Below the pieces are notes generated by a model that had not been told where the DNA came from, ran no database searches, and saw nothing but the letters and a program-made list of their open reading frames with translations. From NCBI GenBank assembly GCA_031551625.1, contig JAVBNJ010000086.1:1-12630 (forward strand): 12,630 nt of DNA. Reading direction: 5' to 3'. Every line of letters starts with the position of its first letter. The first letter of the stretch is position 1. A program made the translations under genes and the position numbers. Shown piece after piece: positions 6,543 to 12,630 of the stretch. This stretch comes from JAVBNJ01 sp031551625. Its GTDB lineage: Bacteria > Bacteroidota > Bacteroidia > Bacteroidales > UBA932.

Positions 6543-7112
6543 ATGAAAAAATTTTTAGCACTTGCCGCTTTTGCTTTTGTATTAGCATCGTGCGGTGGAA
6601 ACAAAGCGTTGACTGTAGATAATTTCTACGAAGATGCCATCTCTCACATCGGTCAAGAAGTGACTGTAGCAGGCCACGCAAAAGTTTGCTGCTGCTCGGG
6701 CAAATTGGCTATCAGCAATTGCGACGGCTCTAAAATGATTATGGTTGTTCCGGCCGAAGGCGTTACTGCTCCGGACAGCGTAAAAGGCGCTACCTTGAAA
6801 GTAAAAGGTATCGTTAGCGAAGAAGTTATTGATGAAGCTTTCATCGCTGTATTAGTTGAAAAAGCTAATACTGAAGCTGACTCTACTGCTAAAGCCGACC
6901 AACTGGCTAAGGCCGAAAAAATCAAAGGCATGGTAGCTGAACAAGGCATTATCCGCAAATACACCATCACTGCTTCTTCTATTGAAATCGCTAAATGCGA
7001 CAACAAAGAATGCAAAGCTGGCGAAGGCTGCGAAAAAAAATGCGAAGGTAACCACGAAGGTTGCGAAAAGAAATGCGAAGGCCACCAAGCCGACACGACC
7101 GCAAAACAATAA
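6543..7112 (+). CDS. Cys-rich lipoprotein with OB-fold-like domain
   Basis: This 189-residue lipoprotein has the signal sequence M-K-K-F and a lipobox L-A-S-C, with lipidation at C17. The residues after the cysteine (G-G-N-K) lack the acidic surface-export signal known in Bacteroidota, so it is probably periplasm-facing. Residues 24-100 look like the small OB-fold family seen in anaerobes (D-N-x-x-x-x-x-x-x-x-I-G-Q-E-V-T-V-x-G, then a Cys motif, then L-K-V-K-G-I-V). An unusual C49-C50-C51 cluster plus C60 sits at the expected strand loop. A Lys/Ala-rich linker leads to a tail with C152, C157, C163, C167, C174 and C178 and two tandem G-C-E-K-K-C-E-G units. Metal binding or redox activity is plausible but unproven. 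Codons are strongly biased to GCT, AAA and GAA, which suggests high expression. It has its own promoter and terminator. Confidence 0.8.
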   Translation: MKKFLALAAFAFVLASCGGNKALTVDNFYEDAISHIGQEVTVAGHAKVCCCSGKLAISNCDGSKMIMVVPAEGVTAPDSVKGATLKVKGIVSEEVIDEAFIAVLVEKANTEADSTAKADQLAKAEKIKGMVAEQGIIRKYTITASSIEIAKCDNKECKAGEGCEKKCEGNHEGCEKKCEGHQADTTAKQ

Positions 7113-7124
7113 GTTTTAAAGACT

Positions 7125-7165
7125 ATAGCAAAAAAGCCGGGCACTGTGTCCGGCTTTTTTGCTAT
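7125..7165 (+). terminator. Intrinsic hairpin terminator (possibly bidirectional)
   Basis: ATAGCAAAAAAGCCGG (7125-7140) and CCGGCTTTTTTGCTAT (7150-7165) form a perfect 16-bp stem around a 9-base loop, 12 bases after the lipoprotein stop. The CCGG top of the stem followed by six T residues has the shape of a Rho-independent terminator. The matching A-run on the left gives it the symmetry to act on both strands. It ends the lipoprotein transcript. Confidence 0.9.
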
Positions 7166-7170
7166 CTTTG
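7163..7170 (+). promoter_or_regulatory. Possible -7 promoter box TATCTTTG overlapping the terminator
   Basis: TATCTTTG fits the Bacteroidetes TAnnTTTG -7 element and shares its first three bases with the end of the terminator stem. It would start transcription near 7175-7180, leaving a leader of about 70 bases before the exporter ATG at 7251. No convincing -33 element is visible, because that position falls within the hairpin loop and stem. Confidence 0.5.
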
Positions 7171-7250
7171 CACGCTAAATTTTATAGGCTCCTCCAAGGA
7201 TTTGAGACCCTTGAAGGATTGTTCCGATAGATTATAAGAAAGAGAGAAGC

Positions 7251-8666
7251 ATGAAAGATTTAACACAAGGTAAAGAAAGTTCGGTTATTTTTAAATTTGC
7301 GATACCCATGTTGATTGGTAACGTGTTTCAACAATTATACAATGTCATCAACAGCATAATCGTCGGAAAATATGTAAGCACTGATGCGCTGGCAGCTGTG
7401 GGCGCTTCGTTCTACATTATTTTTTCCATCAGCGCATTGGTTATCGGTATCACCATTGGCGGTTCCGTGGTAGTTTCGCAACTATTCGGTGCCAAGCAAT
7501 ACGACAAAGTACGCCGCGCTTCGGACACCATGAATATTTTCCTATTCTTCGCCGCCATTGCGGTATCCATACTCGGATGGTTTTTCAGCGAAGACCTGTT
7601 TCGCCTGATGGGTACCAAAGAGCATATTATCCCGATGGCCCGCGAATACTTTCATATCTCCATTCTGGCCACTACTATTCCTATGTTTGGATACAATGGA
7701 ATGGCCGCTATGCTACGTGGCATCGGTAATTCAAAAACGCCGCTCTATTTCCTTGCTATATCTACCTTAATAAACATTGCACTGGATTACCTGTTTGTGC
7801 TTTACTTCGGATGGAGCGTAGCAGGCGTAGCGTGGGCTACTTTCATTTCTATTTCGTTTGCATGGATAGCCTTGTATGTTTACCTCTACCGTACCCGCAG
7901 TATGGTGCGGGTTTCATTACGCCACTTGATATTCGACCGGTTTATTTTCCGCCAATCGCTACGCATCGGCTTACCCTCGGGCATTCAACAAACACTGGTC
8001 GGTGTAGGTGGGGTCGTCCTGCTAACCATTGTCAACCGATTTGGCGACAATGTACTGCCGGCCTATATTGCCGCCGGCCGTGTCGATATGTTTATTGCCA
8101 TGCCGGCCATGAACTTTGCCGCTGCACTGTCCGGCTTTGTCGGACAAAACATTGGTGCAGGCCGCTACGACCGTGTAAAAAGAGGACTGCGCGCCACACT
8201 CATCATGTCCAATGCCACCTGTATCGCATTGACGATTTTAATCGTATTCTTTGGTGAACATATCATGCGTTTGTTCGTAGACCCATCGGTACCCAATAGC
8301 GCAGAAGTAGTAGCAATCGGGCATGAATATCTTATTATTATTTGTTCGTTCTACTTTTTGTTCTGCACCATGTTTACGCTTAATGGAGTGGTACGTGGGG
8401 CAGGCGCTACGTTTATCCCGATGTTCATTACACTTATAAGCCTGTGGTTAGTGCGTGTACCTGTGGCTCATTTCCTGTCCAACAGCATGGGCGAAACAGG
8501 CATCTGGTGGTCCATCCCCATTGGCTGGGCCTGCGGTTGCATTGGTGCTGGTATTTATTACCTGTCGGGCCGGTGGAAAAAAGCAGATGTAATTCATAAA
8601 CGCCAAGCACCGGAAAAAGATGTCGAAAACCCCGATGTGGCAAAGGATTTCACGGCGAGAGTATAA
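7251..8666 (+). CDS. MATE family efflux transporter
   Basis: This 471-residue polytopic membrane protein has about twelve predicted helices in two homologous halves, the size and layout of MATE exporters. Typical features are the N-terminal P-M-L-I-G-N-V-F-Q-Q-L-Y-N motif with V-G-K-Y-V after it, G-x-x-x-V-V-S-Q-x-x-G-A in helix 2, M-L-R-G-I-G-N-S after helix 4, and the second-half equivalents G-L-P-S-G-I-Q-Q, G-Q-N-I-G-A-G-R and G-V-V-R-G-A-G. Such proteins use Na+ or H+ gradients to expel cationic drugs, dyes or metabolites across the inner membrane. The substrate cannot be told from sequence. The start is supported by a purine-rich AGAAAGAGAGAAGC directly before the ATG. The gene is probably monocistronic: a terminator lies upstream and a repeat-bearing spacer downstream. 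The hydrophilic tail after residue 445 is poorly conserved in the family. Confidence 0.93.
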   Translation: MKDLTQGKESSVIFKFAIPMLIGNVFQQLYNVINSIIVGKYVSTDALAAVGASFYIIFSISALVIGITIGGSVVVSQLFGAKQYDKVRRASDTMNIFLFFAAIAVSILGWFFSEDLFRLMGTKEHIIPMAREYFHISILATTIPMFGYNGMAAMLRGIGNSKTPLYFLAISTLINIALDYLFVLYFGWSVAGVAWATFISISFAWIALYVYLYRTRSMVRVSLRHLIFDRFIFRQSLRIGLPSGIQQTLVGVGGVVLLTIVNRFGDNVLPAYIAAGRVDMFIAMPAMNFAAALSGFVGQNIGAGRYDRVKRGLRATLIMSNATCIALTILIVFFGEHIMRLFVDPSVPNSAEVVAIGHEYLIIICSFYFLFCTMFTLNGVVRGAGATFIPMFITLISLWLVRVPVAHFLSNSMGETGIWWSIPIGWACGCIGAGIYYLSGRWKKADVIHKRQAPEKDVENPDVAKDFTARV

Positions 8667-8782
8667 TAATCCAAGATTCAATAATTCCAAATTCAACATT
8701 ATCTGTGAACCGAGCTGGCAAGCTCCCCAAAGGTAAATCTGCATTTAAAAAAATCTGTGTTATCTGTAATTAAGTCTGTGTT
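8667..8782 (+). repeat. Spacer with short direct repeats before the ABC-F gene
   Basis: The spacer opens with two imperfect 15-base tandem units (AATAATCCAAGATTC at 8665-8679 and AATAATTCCAAATTC at 8680-8694). A small hairpin GAGCT/AGCTC follows (8712-8725), then a run of ATCTGTG-like words at about 8701, 8754, 8762 and 8775. TCTGTGTTAT occurs exactly twice (8754-8763 and 8775-8784), the second copy including the first two bases of the ATG at 8783. No Shine-Dalgarno or clear promoter is visible. The function is unknown; it may be simple repeat decay. Confidence 0.55.
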
Positions 8783-10720
8783 ATGGTTTCAGTAAATAAT
8801 ATAACAGTAGAATTCAGCGGACAAGCGCTGTTCGACGATGTGTCATTCGCCATCAACCCGCGCGACCGCATTGGGTTGGTAGGTAAGAATGGAGCCGGCA
8901 AATCGACATTACTTAAAATTTTAGTTGGTAAGCAAATCCCTACATCAGGACAGGTAGTTGTCCCCGCCGACTACAGCATTGGCTATCTGCCGCAACAGAT
9001 GGCCGTGGCCGATGGCCGCACGGTGTTGGACGAGACTTTGCAGGCTTTTGCATACCTACATAAATTGCAGGAAGAAATAGACCGTATAACTAATGAATTA
9101 GGTGAACGTACCGACTACGAGTCGAACGAGTATCATAAACTCATTGAACGCCTCAACGAAGTGAACGACCGCTACCATGTATTAGGCGGCGATAATCAGG
9201 AAGGCGATGCCGAAAAAACATTGCTCGGCTTAGGTTTCAAACGGGAAGATTTTACGCGGGCTACCTCCGAGTTCAGCGGCGGTTGGCGTATGCGTATTGA
9301 GTTGGCAAAAATTTTGTTGCGCCACCCTCAATTATTACTACTCGACGAACCCACCAATCACCTCGACATTGAATCCATCCAATGGCTCGAAGAGTACTTG
9401 AAAGACTACAACGGAGCCCTGGTGCTTATTTCGCACGACCGCGCATTTTTGGACAATGTGACTAACCGGACGATAGAGCTGTTGCTGGGAAAAGCTTACG
9501 ACTATAAAGTCAACTATTCTAAATATGTAGTGTTACGGCGCGAACGCCGCGAACAGCAGCTAGCGGCTTACGAGAACCAACAGCGACTGATTGAAAAAAC
9601 GGAAGATTTCATCGAACGTTTCCGCTACAAGGCCACGAAATCGAACCAAGTGCAATCGCGTATCAAACAGTTGGAGAAGATTGACCGCATTGAGATTGAC
9701 GAAGAAGATACCAAATCGCTTCACATCAAATTTCCGCCGGCACCACGTTCGGGCGATATCGTACTCACGGCCAAAGACGCAGGAAAGCGTTATGATGCAA
9801 AAGTAATTTTCGCTGGTGCCAACATCACTATTGAGCGCGGCGAAAAAGTAGCTTTCATTGGTCGTAACGGCGAGGGGAAAACCACTATGCTACGTATGGT
9901 GGCGCGCGACCTGGATTACGAAATGGGCGAAGTGAAACTGGGACATAATGTGAACGTCGGTTACTTTGCGCAAAACCAGGATGAATTGATGGACAACCAA
10001 GCTACCGTGTTCGATACGCTCGACCGCGTGGCAGTGGGCGACATTCGCACCAAGCTGCGCGATATCCTCGGGGCATTCCTTTTCCGCGGCGACGAGGTCG
10101 ATAAAAAAGTGCAGGTGCTAAGCGGCGGCGAACGTTCACGGCTTGCAATGGCGAAACTGATGCTGCAACCCTATAACTTCCTCGCACTCGACGAGCCTAC
10201 GAACCACATGGACATGCGCTCGAAAGATGTATTGAAGAATGCACTGATGAACTACGACGGAACGTTGTTGGTAGTATCGCACGACCGCGAATTTCTTGAC
10301 GGATTGGTAAACAAAATATACGAATTCCGCGACGGGAGCGTGCGCGAATATCTGGGTGACATCAATTATTTTCTGCAACGCCGCAAACTCGAAAATATAA
10401 AAGAGATTGAACGGAAAGAAGTAGTAGTTGCTGCGCCCAAGCAGGACACCGCGCCGCGCAATACCGAAGAAGAACGGCAAGCCAAGAAAGAACAGGAGCG
10501 GCAAATCCGCAAATTGAAAACCGAAATAGAAAAGATAGAAACCCGCATCCAGCAACACGAGCAAACCATTGCTACCATGGATGCACAACTGGCACAACCC
10601 GAAGCACAAACCCTCAACGACGATTTTTTCAAGCAGTACAACAAAGAAAAAAACGAGCTGGAGCGTGCGATGTACGAATGGGAATTGCTGCAGGAACAAT
10701 TGGAAGAGTTTCAGATTTAA
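8783..10720 (+). CDS. ABC-F family ATPase (duplicated ABC domains, ribosome-associated)
   Basis: This 645-residue soluble protein has two ABC ATPase domains and no membrane segment, the layout of ABC-F translation factors (EttA/Uup/YheS group). Domain 1 has Walker A G34-K-N-G-A-G-K-S-T42, signature F-S-G-G-W (164-168) and Walker B with D188-E189. Domain 2 has Walker A G360-R-N-G-E-G-K-T-T368, signature L-S-G-G-E (446-450) and Walker B with D470-E471. Both catalytic Glu residues are intact, so it should hydrolyse ATP. The charged linker between the domains (about 243-310) is the P-site tRNA-interacting motif of the family. A coiled-coil C-terminal domain spans about 565-645, as in Uup/YheS-type members. 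It probably relieves ribosome stalling in the cytosol. Nothing points specifically to antibiotic resistance, since it lacks the features I would use to call an ARE subtype. The gene stands alone and converges on the secreted-protein gene. Confidence 0.93.
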   Translation: MVSVNNITVEFSGQALFDDVSFAINPRDRIGLVGKNGAGKSTLLKILVGKQIPTSGQVVVPADYSIGYLPQQMAVADGRTVLDETLQAFAYLHKLQEEIDRITNELGERTDYESNEYHKLIERLNEVNDRYHVLGGDNQEGDAEKTLLGLGFKREDFTRATSEFSGGWRMRIELAKILLRHPQLLLLDEPTNHLDIESIQWLEEYLKDYNGALVLISHDRAFLDNVTNRTIELLLGKAYDYKVNYSKYVVLRRERREQQLAAYENQQRLIEKTEDFIERFRYKATKSNQVQSRIKQLEKIDRIEIDEEDTKSLHIKFPPAPRSGDIVLTAKDAGKRYDAKVIFAGANITIERGEKVAFIGRNGEGKTTMLRMVARDLDYEMGEVKLGHNVNVGYFAQNQDELMDNQATVFDTLDRVAVGDIRTKLRDILGAFLFRGDEVDKKVQVLSGGERSRLAMAKLMLQPYNFLALDEPTNHMDMRSKDVLKNALMNYDGTLLVVSHDREFLDGLVNKIYEFRDGSVREYLGDINYFLQRRKLENIKEIERKEVVVAAPKQDTAPRNTEEERQAKKEQERQIRKLKTEIEKIETRIQQHEQTIATMDAQLAQPEAQTLNDDFFKQYNKEKNELERAMYEWELLQEQLEEFQI

Positions 10721-10793
10721 AGTTTAAGGTTCAAAACTGTGCCAACATATTTCATTATGCTTTGAAAAGAGTTTGTTCAACTTTTATCTATAC

Positions 10794-11837
10794 TTAGCGC
10801 ACGCAAAAAGCATGTACACCATTTGTGGTACCAGCTTGGTGACAACCAATACTTCCACAGGAAATATCAGCACCTTTACACGAACCACTACAACCGGTGA
10901 CATGCAATAAGCAATCATTTTCCTGGCAATTACACTCTTGATCATAACCGGCTGCACAACTAACTACCAGATATAAATAAGACATGAGACCAATAGAATT
11001 ACGTGATGCATACATACATTTTGCTTCGGTATAGGAAGGTAATCGCCAAGGAGAAACACAGCTACTATTCCCTGAAACACTTGTCTTTTTCATCTCAAAA
11101 GAACCTCCAATGAGACCACCACAGATAACAGAATAGGCATTATCTGCATTCAAATCCCTACAATAACCACCCACTAGAGTAAGTCCGGCAGTACAACAAC
11201 CCGACGAGCTAACATACTTGTCACGACTACCACAACATGCTGAAACATCTCCCGGACACATGGTAGCATCGGTTATTGCGGTAATGCAATCAGTAACACA
11301 GCTCTTCGTGTCAACCGAAACTGTTCCCGACGAAGTAATTAACACAAAGGGAGGTGTGCCATGCAATGTATAACTACTACCACTTTTGACTGCATTAGGA
11401 GGGCAATCGCTCGCAAAAACGCACCACTTGAATTGAGATGGAACGCTTTTTAACGTAATTGTAATAGTTGCATTTTGTGCAGCCATTGCCTGCCCTTGAT
11501 ACCAAAAGCCTTTGGTGTTAGTCCCTTCCTTCGAGCAATTGGCAGGCAAATTATCGACATCAATATCTGCTCGCTTCCAAGCGCCAGTTGACATGCCACT
11601 TTGTATTTCCTGATAATCGACTAATACCCATACTTTGGAATTGTATACTTTTCCGCTGTATGTTCCGCGACTACCCGCAGCCCACGAAATATTGAATGTT
11701 ACTTGTTTGGTCGCATAATTTGTACTGACCGACTTTGTAAACGTGCGTTGTTGAGCAGTCGTTGCTACACTTAGCAATAATGCTACAAGAAAGAAAAAAA
11801 ATTGATGCTTCATCATGGTATTATTTTTATAATTCAT
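10794..11837 (-). CDS. Secreted cysteine-rich protein, FISUMP-like C-terminus
   Basis: This 347-residue protein has a signal peptide (hydrophobic core F-F-F-F-L-V-A-L-L-L, probable cleavage after T-T-A at about residue 28). Residues 30-170 form a beta-rich domain with conserved-looking N-S-K-V-W-V-L-V-D-Y, G-F-W-Y-Q-G and G-T-P-P-F-V. That pattern resembles a domain of Bacteroidota extracellular proteins, recalled from memory and not searched. Residues 175-347 are very Cys-rich (23 Cys in total), with C-C pairs at 201-202 and 214-215. They include S-P-W-R-L-P-S-Y-T-E-A and end H-A-F-C-V-R, like the end of the Fibrobacter succinogenes major paralogous (FISUMP) domain, a C-type-lectin-like fold. 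Many disulphides and surface or extracellular location are likely. No T9SS tail is visible. The Met at residue 8 or 9 could be the true start. It is opposite in strand to all its neighbours and AT-richer, so it is possibly accessory. The function is unknown. Confidence 0.8.
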   Translation of the reverse strand: MNYKNNTMMKHQFFFFLVALLLSVATTAQQRTFTKSVSTNYATKQVTFNISWAAGSRGTYSGKVYNSKVWVLVDYQEIQSGMSTGAWKRADIDVDNLPANCSKEGTNTKGFWYQGQAMAAQNATITITLKSVPSQFKWCVFASDCPPNAVKSGSSYTLHGTPPFVLITSSGTVSVDTKSCVTDCITAITDATMCPGDVSACCGSRDKYVSSSGCCTAGLTLVGGYCRDLNADNAYSVICGGLIGGSFEMKKTSVSGNSSCVSPWRLPSYTEAKCMYASRNSIGLMSYLYLVVSCAAGYDQECNCQENDCLLHVTGCSGSCKGADISCGSIGCHQAGTTNGVHAFCVR

Positions 11838-11873
11838 TTTTAACTAATTTTTTAGTTTATTTTTTCGTAGCTT

Positions 11874-11961
11874 CGGGAATTGGTTCTTTTATCCGCCTTT
11901 CTCGCATTCATCTGCGAAATATGTGGTTCAACAAACACAAACAATAATTTTCCAATTCCCG
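11874..11961. repeat. 10-bp inverted repeat with nested stem
   Basis: CGGGAATTGG (11874-11883) and CCAATTCCCG (11952-11961) are exact reverse complements 68 bases apart. Between them TCGCA (11902-11906) and TGCGA (11913-11917) form a nested small stem. The arrangement could fold as a stem with an internal hairpin, or be the ends of a tiny element. Confidence 0.6.
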
Positions 11962-12031
11962 TTACTACTTATTTTTCCTATCTACTATTTTAAATAATAT
12001 CCCTTTACGACAACTAATTTCTATTGCCGAA

Positions 12032-12060
12032 TTCGTTTTAATTACTATTATAAAAACGAA
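12032..12060. repeat. 8-bp inverted repeat hairpin
   Basis: TTCGTTTT (12032-12039) and AAAACGAA (12053-12060) are perfect inverted arms with a 13-base AT-rich loop. It is not followed by a T-run on the plus strand. It lies just before the longer imperfect inverted repeat at 12068-12208. Confidence 0.5.
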
Positions 12061-12067
12061 GCGTGGA

Positions 12068-12208
12068 CTTTTGTTTATTATAGTTGAGGTCTTGGAATAC
12101 CATTAGTAAAATAAACACAGCCCACGTTTAAATGACCATGTTGCTTATTATCCCTTACTAATGATGAAATTTCCAAGTTTCAACTATAGAATAAATCAAC
12201 TTTAAAAG
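12068..12208. repeat. Long imperfect inverted repeat (about 140 bp)
   Basis: Five or six ordered blocks pair across the element: CTTTT/AAAAG at its ends, TTTATT 12074-12079 with AATAAA 12190-12195, ATAGTTGA 12080-12087 with TCAACTAT 12180-12187, TTGGAA 12092-12097 with TTCCAA 12171-12176, CATTAGTAA 12101-12109 with TTACTAATG 12155-12163, and AATAA 12110-12114 with TTATT 12145-12149. The blocks are separated by small unmatched bulges, leaving a loop of about 30 bases. This could be a MITE-like relic or a long-stem RNA. The function is not known. Confidence 0.65.
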
Positions 12209-12267
12209 AACGTAGTAATAGCGACAAATGTAGAACATTTTTTTTAATCTACAAATTTTATTTTGAC

Positions 12268-12275
12268 TATCTTTG
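12268..12275 (+). promoter_or_regulatory. -7 promoter box TATCTTTG next to the methyltransferase start
   Basis: TATCTTTG matches the Bacteroidetes TAnnTTTG element and ends only 8 bases before the ATG at 12284. With the usual distance from -7 box to transcription start, the mRNA would begin within a few bases of the ATG. No clear -33 element is present; the upstream sequence is T-rich. Confidence 0.65.
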
Positions 12276-12283
12276 CAGCCATT

Positions 12284-12630
12284 ATGAATAATTTTCGAAA
12301 ACAATCGTACCGGCCTAAGCCGCAACAACCGCGCGAAGCAAAGCCGGAGAATGCAAATATTGTAGTGGGATTACGTCCCGTAATAGAGGCTGTGAAAGCA
12401 GGGCGTGCTGTGGAGCGCGTACTTGTAAAACAAGGACTGGAAGGCGACTTGGCTAAAGAGTTATTGTCGTTACTCACCGAGCGGAATATCCCTATGCAAT
12501 TTGTACCCATCGAAAAACTGAACAGCCTCACGGCCACACACCATCAAGGAGTAGCGGCCTATTTACCGTTAATTGAGTATGCCGACTTGGAAACCGTGAT
12601 AACCGCGGTACAACAGCGCGGCGAAACACC
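12284..12630 (+). CDS. RlmB/TrmH-family rRNA 2'-O-methyltransferase, N-terminal part
   Basis: The first 115 residues of a TrmH-family (group 3, RlmB-like) RNA ribose methyltransferase are visible; the gene runs off the window. A basic, Pro/Gln-rich N-terminal tail (1-25) leads into the SpoU substrate-binding domain, with the typical V-x-G-x-R-P-V-I-E-A start (28-36), R-V-L-V-K (45-49), and the family hallmark H-H-Q-G-V-A-A-Y (86-93). The SPOUT knot that binds S-adenosylmethionine lies beyond the edge. RlmB methylates the ribose of G2251 in E. coli 23S rRNA; the same target is likely but unproven here. The ATG at 12284 is favoured because the -7 box is immediately upstream. Confidence 0.9.
   Translation, partial: MNNFRKQSYRPKPQQPREAKPENANIVVGLRPVIEAVKAGRAVERVLVKQGLEGDLAKELLSLLTERNIPMQFVPIEKLNSLTATHHQGVAAYLPLIEYADLETVITAVQQRGET

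Larger units (their letters stand above)
11838..12283. other. Non-coding AT-rich region with several inverted repeats
   Basis: This stretch of about 446 bases lies between divergent genes, the Cys-rich protein on the minus strand and the methyltransferase on the plus strand. I see no credible protein gene: the short open frames lack family features and one merely overlaps the start of the Cys-rich gene. It holds three separate inverted-repeat structures (11874-11961, 12032-12060, 12068-12208), a small TGTAGA/TCTACA hairpin around a T-run (12229-12253), and a promoter box at 12268. No tRNA or rRNA was recognised. It is a candidate for an unannotated structured RNA or a decayed mobile element. 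Confidence 0.6.

Noticed and set aside
7020..7083. Repeated GGCTGCGAAAA-type DNA as a CRISPR or minisatellite array
   Set aside because: Only two units of about 33 bases in frame within the lipoprotein tail; they are explained as a duplicated protein motif.
10136..10699. Minus-strand open frame of 187 codons under the ABC-F C-terminus
   Set aside because: The Phe/Leu-rich translation is the expected antisense of a Lys/Glu-rich coiled coil, not a membrane protein.
10721..10793. Possible terminator between the convergent ABC-F and Cys-rich genes
   Set aside because: Only TTCAAA/TTTGAA six-base arms 25 bases apart with no GC-rich stem or T-run; too weak to call.
11762..11947. Plus-strand open frame of 61 codons overlapping the start of the Cys-rich gene
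   Set aside because: It is antisense to a signal-peptide coding sequence and to AT-rich spacer, shows no family features or ribosome site, and its hydrophobic look follows from the complementary strand.

Overview
The window looks like a chromosomal segment of a Bacteroidota bacterium, probably order Bacteroidales (inference). The reasons are TAnnTTTG promoter boxes (the known Bacteroidetes -7 element), start codons mostly without a Shine-Dalgarno, a Bat-type MoxR/VWA operon, a PUR-domain (DUF3276) protein, and a secreted cysteine-rich protein ending in a FISUMP-like CVR tail. Coding regions are moderately GC-rich and the intergenic DNA is strongly AT-rich.

Region 1 (1-6375) is one co-directional operon, cut at its 5' end. 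In order it holds a MoxR AAA+ ATPase (C-terminal part), a DUF58 protein, a small PUR-domain nucleic-acid-binding protein, a DUF4381 membrane protein, a BatA-like VWA protein, a VWA protein fused to a TPR region (BatB plus BatC), and a BatD-like protein. Together they resemble a membrane-anchored MoxR/VWA chaperone-like complex: a cytosolic ATPase, MIDAS-bearing metal-ion-adhesion domains held at the inner membrane, and periplasm-facing BatD. In Bacteroides the related operon is linked to aerotolerance; the substrate here is unknown. The operon also carries five inverted-repeat hairpins built on one half-site, YYTRACARR. Paired base changes keep the stems intact. One copy lies inside the DUF4381 C-terminal coding sequence and one inside the BatD signal-peptide coding sequence. 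I saw no further copy in the rest of the window.

Region 2 (6376-8666) holds a promoter, a cysteine-rich lipoprotein with an OB-fold-like domain and a CxxxC-rich tail, a strong hairpin terminator that overlaps the next promoter-like box, and a MATE-family multidrug/cation exporter.

Region 3 (8667-10793) holds a repeat-bearing leader and an ABC-F ATPase (ribosome-associated, duplicated ABC domains), followed by a short convergent junction.

Region 4 (10794-12283) holds a minus-strand secreted protein with 23 cysteines and then about 446 bases of non-coding, AT-rich DNA. That non-coding stretch contains several nested or long inverted repeats and has no explanation from the flanking genes.

Region 5 (12284-end) is the start of an RlmB/TrmH-type rRNA 2'-O-methyltransferase gene. 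A -7 promoter box sits almost directly against its ATG, implying a nearly leaderless transcript.

The most unusual signals are the covarying hairpin family confined to the MoxR/VWA operon, the PUR gene inside that operon, and the structured non-coding stretch 11874-12208.
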